Shown piece after piece: positions 1 to 4,579 of a stretch of DNA of 7,075 nucleotides. The first letter of the stretch is position 1. The number at the start of each line of letters is the position of its first letter. The notes beneath the pieces are model-generated. The model worked only from the letters and a program-made list of their open reading frames with translations. It had not been told where the DNA came from and did not search any database. The translations under genes were made by a program, and so were the position numbers. This DNA comes from Oscillospiraceae bacterium (lineage in GTDB: Bacteria; Bacillota; Clostridia; Oscillospirales; Ruminococcaceae): positions 1-7,075 of the forward strand of contig JAHHUC010000083.1 in NCBI GenBank assembly GCA_020024215.1. The letters are read 5' to 3'.

Positions 1-128
1 TCAGAGATACAGACATGGCTAAGGAAATGATGAACTATACAAAGATGAATGTGCTCACACAGGCAGCACAGGCTATGCTTGCACAGGCTAATCAGCAGCC
101 CCAGTCTGTTCTCCAGTTACTCCAGTAA
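1..128 (+). CDS. hag: Flagellin, C-terminal end (partial)
   Basis: The first 128 bases carry the last 41 codons of a flagellin, the structural subunit of the flagellar filament (hag/fliC family). It is exported by the flagellar type III system and polymerises outside the cell. The visible residues begin RDTDMAKEMMNYTKMNVL and end in QANQQPQSVLQLLQ, the conserved C-terminal D0 helix that pairs with the N-terminal helix in the filament core. The start lies outside the window, so length and central domain cannot be judged. Reading frame: codons start at position 3 and the TAA stop is 126-128. A strong intrinsic terminator begins about 30 bases after the stop, so this is the last gene of its transcript. 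Family assignment is confident; which flagellin paralogue it is cannot be told. Confidence 0.93.
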   Translation, partial: RDTDMAKEMMNYTKMNVLTQAAQAMLAQANQQPQSVLQLLQ

Positions 129-158
129 TTTCTTGGGAAATTTTAAAAATCACAAAAC

Positions 159-187
159 AAAAAAGAGGGCTTCGGCTCTCTTTTTTT
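159..187 (+). terminator. Intrinsic terminator of flagellin
   Basis: Stem 161-170 pairs with 175-184 around a TTCG tetraloop closed by C-G (an extra-stable C(UUCG)G loop); one G-U wobble lies in the stem. A-runs on the left and a T-run (181-187) on the right extend the stem and provide the U-tract. It should stop flagellin transcription before the repeat region downstream. Confidence 0.92.
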
Positions 188-193
188 GTGCAG

Positions 194-226
194 TTTTCAA
201 CCAAAGGCAGAAGAAGCGGTTGAAAG
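194..226. repeat. Inverted repeat (hairpin) after the flagellin terminator
   Basis: TTTCAACC (195-202) and GGTTGAAA (218-225) are perfect 8-bp inverted arms with a 15-nt loop; a T-G wobble can extend it by one pair. No T-run follows on the plus strand, so it is not a clear terminator. Function unknown. Confidence 0.5.
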
Positions 227-251
227 TTTTGAAATTTTACTTAAAGTCAAA

Positions 252-289
252 GAAAAACAGCCCCTTTCTGTTTAAGAATTGGGGCTGTT
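252..289 (-). terminator. Likely minus-strand terminator facing malY transcription
   Basis: AACAGCCCC (256-264) and GGGGCTGTT (281-289) form a perfect 9-bp stem with a 16-nt loop. Read on the minus strand the stem is followed by TTT and a short C/T-rich run (from 255 downward), which makes it a plausible intrinsic terminator for transcripts coming from malY. On the plus strand no good T-run follows. If it is the malY terminator, malY mRNA would carry a 3' UTR of roughly 500 nt containing the complement of all three 111-bp repeats. Confidence 0.55.
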
Positions 290-311
290 GGATTCTTGAA
301 TTTTAAGATGT

Positions 312-341
312 GCAGGAATTAAAGCTTGTGCGAAAAGCTTT
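312..341. repeat. Possible truncated copy of the 111-bp repeat
   Basis: GCAGG (312-316) and TAAAG (320-324) sit at exactly the offset seen in the three full copies, and are followed almost directly by TGTGCGAAA (327-335), which in the full copies ends the hairpin. It looks like a copy with the hairpin interior deleted. AAAGCTT (321-327) can also pair with AAGCTTT (335-341). The matches are short, so chance is possible. Confidence 0.25.
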
Positions 342-354
342 TTACAAGGAGCAA

Positions 355-371
355 TGGGGGCTTTGCCCCCA
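355..371. repeat. GC-rich intergenic hairpin
   Basis: TGGGGGC (355-361), loop TTT, GCCCCCA (365-371): a perfect 7-bp hairpin, strikingly GC-rich against the AT-rich surroundings, followed by ACCCC. Directly after it, CAATTTTTC (378-386) and GAAAAATTG (389-397) form a second perfect 9-bp inverted repeat with only GA between the arms; repeat copy 1 starts at its edge. Roles unknown. Confidence 0.5.
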
Positions 372-397
372 ACCCCACAATTTTTCGAGAAAAATTG

Positions 398-508
398 ATT
401 AAAGCTTAACCTGAATGTGCTTATCATTACAAAATGTTATTTTCCGATATACGCAGGCACTAAAGTTATGCAAATAGCTTTCTCACCTGTGCGAAATAAA
501 ATTCTTTG
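398..508 (+). repeat. Structured intergenic repeat, copy 1 of 3
   Basis: First of three 111-bp copies. Landmarks at fixed offsets in every copy: an AATTAAGCTTAAC-like start, TTATCAT at +23 (421), the invariant core at +53 (451-471, containing GCAGGCACTAAAGTTATGC) and a closing CCTGTGCG at +88 (486). CGCAGG (452-457) can pair with CCTGTG (486-491) through one G-U wobble. The inner TATGC arm has no matching GCATA partner here, so this copy seems structurally degraded compared with copies 2 and 3. Strand is assigned because the conserved wobble is G-U on plus but A-C on minus; this is weak evidence. Confidence 0.75.
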
Positions 509-555
509 CAAGCTTTCTTTTAAGAAAGCGGCGCAGGAAGAAAAAATTTGCAAAA

Positions 556-666
556 ATTAAGCTTAACTTAAATCTGCTTTATCATCACAAAATATTATTC
601 TGTAACACACGCAGGCACTAAAGTTATGCAAATATCTGCATAGACTGTGTGGATTAAAGATTTTTG
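556..666 (+). repeat. Structured intergenic repeat, copy 2 of 3
   Basis: Starts 158 bases after copy 1 with the same internal offsets: TTATCAT at 579, invariant core at 609-629, closing arm ACTGTGTG at 644-651. Predicted fold: CACGCA and a further G-C pair close an outer helix with CTGTGTG (one G-A mismatch), an 8-nt bulge ACTAAAGT sits on the 5' side, and an inner helix TATGCA (625-630)/TGCATA (637-642) carries a six-base loop. Compared with copy 3, A609-T650 replaces an A-C mismatch, a change that improves pairing. A 47-bp unrelated spacer containing GCTTTCTT/AAGAAAGC (512-529) separates it from copy 1. Confidence 0.78.
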
Positions 667-707
667 CTGTCTATGTCAGAAAATAGGCATTAGGAAAAAA
701 TTGCAAA

Positions 708-818
708 ATTTAAACCTGACATAAATGTGCTTATCATCGCAAAATGCCAATCTGTAACACACGCAGGCACTAAAGTTATGCTAATAACAGCATAGCCTGT
801 GCGAAATTAAAATCTTTT
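708..818 (+). repeat. Structured intergenic repeat, copy 3 of 3, overlapping the malY 3' end
   Basis: Starts 152 bases after copy 2, with TTATCAT at 731, core at 761-781 and GCCTGTGCG at 795-803. The outer helix CGCAGGC (762-768)/GCCTGTG (795-801) has one G-U wobble; the inner helix is TATGC (777-781)/GCATA (790-794) with an 8-nt loop, and the ACTAAAGT bulge is conserved. The tail GCGAAATTAAAATC resembles copy 1 and runs over the malY stop codon (807-809, minus strand), so the last codons of malY lie inside the repeat. Confidence 0.78.
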
Positions 819-1991
819 TTTAAGTGCCTTTTCAATTCTTTCTTCAAGCTTTTCAACATTCTCTCTGGGTGTTGCCAGATTGATTCTTATATGTGTATCA
901 TTCTGCATATGAGGCGGGAAGAACCAATCGCCGTAATCAGGGGCAATTTTACACTCCTTCTGAACAAAATCAACCAGCTCATCATGCTTTATATAAGAGC
1001 CCAAATCTATCCATGCAAGATATGTACCTTCCAAGGGGGAGATTACAATTTTGGGGAATTGCTCTGAAAGAGAACTGCTCAAATATTGGAAATTGCCCTT
1101 TATTTCCTCCAAAATTGCCTCGAGCCACTGCTCACCTCCCTGATATGCGGCAGCTGCTGCGATGATGCCGAAGGAATTTCCTGCATATATTCTTGTGCCC
1201 TTTACAAATGCCTTGAATTTTTCCCTTATTTTTTCATCCGGAATTATTACAAAAGAATTTTGACAGGCAGCCAGATTAAAGGTTTTGCTGGGAGCTGTAA
1301 CAGTAACCAGAATGTTGTCATAATCTCCTATTGTGGCGGTGGGAGTGTGCTTTTTGGTCATTTCAAAATCGTGATGTATTTCATCTGAAATGACATACAC
1401 CCCATACCTTTGGCATATGTCAAGAAGCTTTTCCAGCTCCTCTTTATCCCATATTCTGCCAACCGGATTGTGGGGAGAGGAAAGTATAAACAGCTTTACA
1501 TCATTCTCAACAATTTTTTTCTCAAAGTCATCAAAATCAATGCTGTAAACTCCATTGTCATTTTTCAGCATGGAGTAGACAGGCTTTCTTTCATTGGAAA
1601 CTATTGCCTCCATAAAAGGGTAATAGACAGGGGAAAGGAGAATTACAGAGTCGCCTTTGTTTGTGAGACTGTTGACCAAAAAGAAAATGCCGTTGACAAC
1701 TCCGGGAGAGAAGAAAATCCAGTCTTTTTCAATCTTGTAGCCGTGCCGCCTGAGCTCCCAGCTTATAAAGCTGTTTTTATATTCCTCAGGCGTTTCAAAA
1801 TATCCGAATGCGCCCATTTCCACATACTCCTGCAAGGCCTTTTGAACACATTCAGGAACCTTGAAATCCATATCCGCAACCCAAACGGGAAGCAGCCCCT
1901 CATCACCGAATTTTTGGCTGCAAAAATCCCATTTTGAGCTGTTTGTGCCGGCTCTGGTCATAAGACATCTGTCTGCAAACTGTTTTTTCAT
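807..1991 (-). CDS. malY: MalY/PatB-type cystathionine beta-lyase (PLP-dependent C-S lyase)
   Basis: A fold-type I PLP enzyme of the MalY/PatB subfamily, 394 residues, close to the usual 385-395. Family members cleave the C-S bond of cystathionine or cysteine to homocysteine or sulfide plus pyruvate and ammonia, in the cytoplasm. Visible landmarks: VWVADMDF (36-43), typical of this subfamily; PVYYPF with Tyr123 next to PLP; SSPHNPVG with Asn175; SDEIHHDF with Asp203; SKTFNLA with the Schiff-base Lys236; HIRINLATP with Arg369 for the substrate carboxylate. No key residue is missing. The start is supported by GAAGGGA (about 2000-2008) upstream of the ATG and by a TTGACA promoter at 2050-2078. 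It stands alone, divergent from lexA and convergent with flagellin. The exact substrate is not visible; a plain class I/II aminotransferase is less likely given the MalY signature. Confidence 0.9.
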   Translation of the reverse strand: MKKQFADRCLMTRAGTNSSKWDFCSQKFGDEGLLPVWVADMDFKVPECVQKALQEYVEMGAFGYFETPEEYKNSFISWELRRHGYKIEKDWIFFSPGVVNGIFFLVNSLTNKGDSVILLSPVYYPFMEAIVSNERKPVYSMLKNDNGVYSIDFDDFEKKIVENDVKLFILSSPHNPVGRIWDKEELEKLLDICQRYGVYVISDEIHHDFEMTKKHTPTATIGDYDNILVTVTAPSKTFNLAACQNSFVIIPDEKIREKFKAFVKGTRIYAGNSFGIIAAAAAYQGGEQWLEAILEEIKGNFQYLSSSLSEQFPKIVISPLEGTYLAWIDLGSYIKHDELVDFVQKECKIAPDYGDWFFPPHMQNDTHIRINLATPRENVEKLEERIEKALKKRF

Positions 1992-2049
1992 ATTCTCATT
2001 TCCCTTCTTAAAAATAATTGCAAGGTATAAATATACAATATATAGTATA

Positions 2050-2078
2050 AGTCTAACAATATTTTTACATTATGTCAA
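2050..2078 (-). promoter_or_regulatory. malY promoter (SigA type)
   Basis: On the minus strand TTGACA (2078-2073) is followed after 17 bases by TAGACT (2055-2050), a 4/6 match to TATAAT. Transcription would start near 2043, giving a leader of about 50 nt. A better -10-like TATACT lies at 2049-2044 but has no good -35 at proper distance. Confidence 0.6.
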
Positions 2079-2184
2079 CAAAGTTTTTATGTGTATCTGC
2101 CAAATATTTGCACAGAGGAATAATTTTTTGTCTCAGGCTCATATTCTATACAAAAAAAGAGTTAAAAAAACCTTTTTATCAGGC

Positions 2185-2213
2185 TTGACAAATTGTCTCA
2201 TAAGTGGTAACAT
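2185..2213 (+). promoter_or_regulatory. lexA promoter (SigA type, extended -10)
   Basis: TTGACA (2185-2190), 17-bp spacer, TAACAT (2208-2213), with TGG just before it giving the extended -10 TGn. Expected start near 2220, about 58 nt before the lexA ATG. It is overlapped and followed by inverted repeats that look like repressor operators. Confidence 0.65.
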
Positions 2214-2235
2214 TTAGACAATACAAATTGTCTCA
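2187..2235. promoter_or_regulatory. Candidate LexA operators (autoregulation)
   Basis: Two dyads sit on the lexA promoter. Site A, GACAAATTGTC (2187-2197), overlaps the -35. Site B, AGACAAT-ACAA-ATTGTCT (2216-2233), is a perfect 7-bp inverted repeat over the expected start site. Both right arms continue as TTGTCTCA (2193-2200 and 2228-2235), and a third isolated TTGTCTCA lies at 2128-2135. The position is what an autorepressed promoter would show. The sequence is not the Bacillus SOS box CGAACnnnnGTTCG. The spacing between arms differs (1 nt in A, 6 nt in B), so A may bind more weakly or only be the -35 by chance. Confidence 0.55.
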
Positions 2236-2277
2236 AATGATTTTTACATATATTCTGCAAGGCGGGGGATTTTAAAA

Positions 2278-2883
2278 ATGGCTAAAAAGGATCCGATGAA
2301 AAAAACAGCAATAAAGGAATTTGTGGAAAAATTCTTTTCTGAAAACGGCTATTCTCCCACGGTGAGAGAAATTGAAAAGGGTGTAGGCATAACAAGGGCA
2401 ACAGTTCAAAGATATCTTGAGGATATGCGGGATAACGGCGAATTGAGCTATGCCGGAAGAAGAGGAATAGCCACCATTGTGACAGATAAAATGAACAATG
2501 ACACGGTTGCAGTGCCTTTAGTAGGTCAAATTGCCTGCGGAGCTCCCATATTGGCGCAGGAAAACATAGAGGAATATTACCGCATGCCTGTGGTGTTTGT
2601 GGGTGAGGGCGATTTCTTTATGCTGAGGGCAAAGGGGGATTCCATGATAGAAGCAGGAATTGATGACGGCGACACCGTACTTATAAGAAAACAGAATGTT
2701 GCAAAGGAAGGTCAGATAGTTGTCGCTCTTATGGAGGATGAGGCAACCTTGAAAAGATATTATAAAATACCCGGAAAAAAGGAATATCGGCTTCATCCCG
2801 AAAATAAAAAATATGAGGATATAATAGTTTCAGATTTGATAATACAGGGAATAGCCGTAAAGGTATTCAAGGATTTAAGCTAG
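2278..2883 (+). CDS. lexA: LexA SOS-response repressor (self-cleaving)
   Basis: LexA represses DNA-damage genes and is inactivated when RecA filaments trigger its self-cleavage. At 201 residues it has the usual length. An N-terminal winged helix-turn-helix (about 8-66) contains NGYSPTVREIEKGVGITRAT, with the recognition helix starting near Thr39. The C-terminal S24 peptidase domain (about 78-200) shows the nucleophile Ser122 in KGDSMIEAGI, the general base Lys159 in EATLKRY, and the cleavage segment VGQIACGAP. The scissile bond is therefore Cys87-Gly88, where most LexA proteins have Ala-Gly; Cys-Gly is known from UmuD. UmuD itself is unlikely because the DNA-binding domain is complete. The start has a GGCGGGGGA site (2261-2269) before the ATG. 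It is followed after 16 nt by a mini-gene, and its promoter carries operator-like dyads. Confidence 0.94.
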   Translation: MAKKDPMKKTAIKEFVEKFFSENGYSPTVREIEKGVGITRATVQRYLEDMRDNGELSYAGRRGIATIVTDKMNNDTVAVPLVGQIACGAPILAQENIEEYYRMPVVFVGEGDFFMLRAKGDSMIEAGIDDGDTVLIRKQNVAKEGQIVVALMEDEATLKRYYKIPGKKEYRLHPENKKYEDIIVSDLIIQGIAVKVFKDLS

Positions 2884-2899
2884 AAGGGGGAGCAAGAGA

Positions 2900-3022
2900 A
2901 TGACAGAGGGCAATTTAAGAAAAAACAGCCATTTCAAAGCATGGTGCAGATTTTATGTTCTGGGACTTAAAAATAAAAAGGCAAGAAGATTATATAACAG
3001 CCTTAAAAGCTGGGACAGGTAA
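2900..3022 (+). CDS. Hypothetical 40-residue basic protein, cotranscribed with lexA
   Basis: A small open reading frame begins at ATG 2900, 16 nt after the lexA stop, behind a strong GAAGGGGGAG site (2884-2892, about 7 nt from the start). The product starts MTEGNLRKNSHFKAW and ends RRLYNSLKSWDR. It has 11 Lys/Arg against 2 acidic residues, three aromatic-rich spots (WCRFYV near 15-20, LY at 31-32, W38), no signal peptide and no membrane segment, and could form an amphipathic, nucleic-acid- or membrane-binding helix. I do not recognise a family. The tight spacing implies co-transcription with lexA and thus induction on DNA damage. It does not resemble YneA, the LysM-containing division inhibitor linked to lexA in Bacillus. 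Being this short, coding status rests on the ribosome binding site and position. Confidence 0.6.
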   Translation: MTEGNLRKNSHFKAWCRFYVLGLKNKKARRLYNSLKSWDR

Positions 3023-3040
3023 ACTTGGCTTTTGCTTTTT
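3003..3040 (+). terminator. Weak candidate terminator after the lexA mini-operon
   Basis: AAAAGC (3005-3010) can pair with GCTTTT (3028-3033), and the sequence runs on into GCTTTTT (3034-3040). The stem has only two G-C pairs and a long loop overlapping the mini-gene's last codons, so the call is tentative. Confidence 0.3.
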
Positions 3041-3043
3041 AAA

Positions 3044-3074
3044 GTCATCTCCCGGAAAAAAATCGGTAGATGAC
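3044..3074. repeat. Hairpin downstream of the lexA mini-operon
   Basis: GTCATCT (3044-3050) and AGATGAC (3068-3074) are perfect 7-bp arms; after a C/T mismatch CCG (3052-3054) pairs with CGG (3064-3066), leaving an A-rich 9-nt loop. There is no T-run on either side good enough for a confident terminator. It may protect or process the lexA transcript. The rest of 3075-3244 shows only a short inverted repeat CAAAACA/TGTTTTG (3150-3172) and no convincing gene. Confidence 0.45.
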
Positions 3075-3244
3075 AAAATTATGGACATCTTATGCACCTG
3101 CACAAAATAAGGCAAGCTTTTGGATATGGGTGCAATTTTCAATTCAGATCAAAACAGCAGGCCTTTGTTTTGCAGAATAAAATACAAATAGTTTTATTTT
3201 TCTCATTATATACCTTTTGTTTGACAATATTGGCTGTTTTCAAT

Positions 3245-3271
3245 AAAAAAATCCCCGAAGTCCGGGGATTT
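3245..3271 (-). terminator. Intrinsic terminator of the Cys-rich gene
   Basis: On the minus strand AAATCCCCG, a 5-nt loop and CGGGGATTT form a 9-bp stem (3249-3271) followed by a run of Ts (seven plus-strand As, 3245-3251). It lies 6 bases after the Cys-rich gene's stop codon. Confidence 0.88.
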
Positions 3272-3276
3272 ATCCA

Positions 3277-3636
3277 TCAATAAATTTTTGTCCTTAAAAA
3301 GCATTGGCAGGGACAGCAGCCATATATATAATAGTTATATGTGTTTCCTCCTGTGCCGCTGCCCTGGTTATTATTGCTTTGACCTGTGCAGCCGTTTTTA
3401 TTCATTTGGTTTCCCATACAGCCTGAAAAGCTGTTTTGGCTTCTGCCGTTCATGTTTTGGTTTGAACAGCCGTTAAGGCCTGCACATCCGCTGCAATTTG
3501 TGCAGCAGCCGCAGATGCCTGTGCCGCTGTTGCTGCAGTTGTTATTTGTATTTTGAATAGGCATTAAGGCTGAATTACAGTTACAATATTTCCAGAAATC
3601 GCAGCAGCAGCTGCAATTACAATTACAGCATCTCAT
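3277..3636 (-). CDS. Cysteine/asparagine-rich small protein, possible spore-surface protein
   Basis: The 119-residue product is extreme in composition: 22 Cys and 23 Asn plus many Gly and Ser. The N-terminus MRCCNCNCSCCCDFWKYC packs 8 Cys into 18 residues; a central GICGCCTNCSGCAGLNGC block and a C-terminal YGCCPCQC follow, separated by Asn/Gln/Gly/Ser-rich low-complexity stretches. There is no signal peptide or membrane segment. No catalytic or classical zinc-finger spacing is evident. Cys-rich proteins of clostridial spore coats and exosporium that cross-link by disulfides have this look, but I see no homology to a named one; metal binding is the alternative. Coding is supported by a strong AAAGGAGGG site (3645-3653) 8-9 nt before the ATG and a terminator right after the stop. 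It follows yaaA on the same strand with a 50-bp gap that holds its own promoter candidate and an RBS-masking inverted repeat. Confidence 0.72.
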   Translation of the reverse strand: MRCCNCNCSCCCDFWKYCNCNSALMPIQNTNNNCSNSGTGICGCCTNCSGCAGLNGCSNQNMNGRSQNSFSGCMGNQMNKNGCTGQSNNNQGSGTGGNTYNYYIYGCCPCQCFLRTKIY

Positions 3637-3643
3637 AGTTTAT

Positions 3644-3677
3644 GCCCTCCTTTATAATATATAATATGAAGGAGGGC
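3644..3677 (-). promoter_or_regulatory. Inverted repeat covering the ribosome binding site of the Cys-rich gene, with a -10-like loop
   Basis: GCCCTCCTT (3644-3652) and AAGGAGGGC (3669-3677) are perfect 9-bp arms around a 16-nt AT-only loop (apart from one G). In a minus-strand transcript reading through from yaaA, the downstream arm is the Shine-Dalgarno sequence AAGGAGG itself, so the hairpin would hide it. The loop, read on minus, gives CATATTATA (3668-3660), matching the SigK -10 pattern CATAnnnTA, though no clear AC-type -35 is seen. A SigA reading is TTGTGC (3681-3676), 16 bp, TATTAT (3659-3654). A transcript starting inside the loop would lack the upstream arm and leave the site free. 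Confidence 0.5.
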
Positions 3678-3686
3678 ACAAATCGG

Positions 3687-4430
3687 CTACTTTTTTATAA
3701 ACACAAGGCGGCAGTCATCGCTGTGCTTTTCACTGTATTCATAATCCGGGGCGCCAAAGCCCTTGAGTGTTTCTGAATCGGTTATGGCGTTTTCTGCCAT
3801 AAACCTCACCATTCTGCCCCTTGCCATCTTGCACATTGTTCCTTTTTCAATGATTTTTCCCTGTGACTGCTCACCAAAAATCACGTCTATGAATCTTACA
3901 TTTGAAGGGCAGAGCCTCTTTGCCAGCGATGAATATTCTTTAGAGGCAAGATTTATTATTGTGTTTTCATCCTCATACAGCTTTGAGCAGACCTTTTGCT
4001 CCCAAAAATCATAGAGATTTTTGCTGTTGTCTATGGATATTTTTGCCTGCATCTCCAGCCTGTACAAAGCCACACCGTCAAGCGGCTTTAAAATTCCGTA
4101 AAATCCCGACAAAATGCGCAGATTGTTTTGTATATATTCAAAGTGCTTGTTTTCAAATACACCGGGCGCCATGTATTGAAATTGTATCCCGTCATAGGCA
4201 AGTATGGCAGGAGTAAGATTTCTTTTTAGATCCATATGCAGAATTCTTTGAAAATTTTCCTCTGCTATGCTGTCATTGCATTTCCAAAGCTTTCTTAACT
4301 CATCAAAGCTCATGCTTTTAAGCTTATCCAATATTTTTTGAGCCTCCATGAGAAATACAGGCAGCTCCTTAAAATCAAGGTAATCGTTATCCACACGCAT
4401 TTTTTTGGCAGGAGATATTATAATTTTCAT
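3687..4430 (-). CDS. yaaA: YaaA peroxide-stress protein (DUF328/UPF0246)
   Basis: YaaA proteins lower intracellular free iron and protect DNA and proteins from peroxide damage; the E. coli member binds DNA and is controlled by OxyR. This 247-residue product is close to the usual length of about 255. Family landmarks are all present: the N-terminal MKIIISPAKKM (1-11), LAYDGIQFQYM (77-87), RILSGFYGILKPLD (105-118), YRLEM (123-127), NLYDFW (138-143), INLASKEY (159-166), and KMARGRMVRFMAEN (201-214) followed by LKGFGAPDY. It is cytoplasmic, with no signal peptide. The start is fixed by GAGGTG (about 4437-4442) before the ATG. It lies divergent from the exonuclease gene and upstream of the Cys-rich gene, with no terminator between. 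No peroxide-regulator site could be identified by eye. Confidence 0.92.
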   Translation of the reverse strand: MKIIISPAKKMRVDNDYLDFKELPVFLMEAQKILDKLKSMSFDELRKLWKCNDSIAEENFQRILHMDLKRNLTPAILAYDGIQFQYMAPGVFENKHFEYIQNNLRILSGFYGILKPLDGVALYRLEMQAKISIDNSKNLYDFWEQKVCSKLYEDENTIINLASKEYSSLAKRLCPSNVRFIDVIFGEQSQGKIIEKGTMCKMARGRMVRFMAENAITDSETLKGFGAPDYEYSEKHSDDCRLVFIKK

Positions 4431-4491
4431 TTCTTCACCTCAGATAAAACCTTTTACAGCCGAATTTTAGCATTTTGCACCCTTTTTTTCA

Positions 4492-4500
4492 ATTATAACA
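4492..4500 (-). promoter_or_regulatory. yaaA promoter, extended -10
   Basis: On the minus strand TGT-TATAAT (4500-4492) is a perfect extended -10 box. No convincing -35 lies 16-18 bp upstream, which fits an extended -10 promoter. The leader would be about 55 nt. Confidence 0.5.
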
Positions 4501-4520
4501 CATTAAAGGCAGAAAGATAT

Positions 4521-4549
4521 TTGAAATTTTCATCTGTTGGGATTATAAT
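4521..4549 (+). promoter_or_regulatory. Promoter of the exonuclease gene
   Basis: TTGAAA (4521-4526), 17-bp spacer, TATAAT (4544-4549): 5/6 and 6/6 matches to SigA boxes. Transcription would start near 4556, leaving a leader of about 24 nt that contains the AAGGAGG site at 4568-4574. Confidence 0.8.
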
Positions 4550-4579
4550 AGTAAGCATTGACAAACTAAGGAGGAAGAT

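Noticed and set aside
49..306. 85-residue plus-strand reading frame across the flagellin end
   Set aside because: It overlaps the flagellin C-terminus in another frame and runs through the flagellin terminator; composition is not protein-like.
469..561. 30-codon frame starting at the ATG inside the core of repeat copy 1
   Set aside because: No good ribosome binding site, and the same ATG in copies 2 and 3 meets a stop after five codons, so the repeat is not conserved for coding.
398..818. CRISPR array
   Set aside because: Only three long (111 bp), imperfect repeats with structured interiors and 41-47 bp spacers; no cas genes.
398..818. c-di-GMP-I or other known riboswitch
   Set aside because: The core lacks the hallmark GCAAAGCC/GGUAGG-type segments and the copies do not precede an open reading frame on the plus strand.
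1410..1937. 175-residue plus-strand frame and others inside malY
   Set aside because: Antisense shadows of the well-supported malY gene, without family motifs or ribosome binding sites.
3090..3118. Stretch resembling the 3' end of repeat copy 1 (CACCTG, AAATAA, GCAAGCTTT)
   Set aside because: The conserved core GCAGGCACTAAAG and the fixed offsets are absent; similarity is too short to count as another copy.
3221..3249. TTGACA with a TAAAAA box 17 bp later, plus strand
   Set aside because: The -10 is the A-run of a terminator, and the transcript would only run antisense to the Cys-rich gene. Likely chance in AT-rich DNA.
3092..3283. 63-residue plus-strand frame with a hydrophobic stretch
   Set aside because: No Shine-Dalgarno sequence, and it runs through the minus-strand terminator hairpin at 3245-3271 into the Cys-rich gene.
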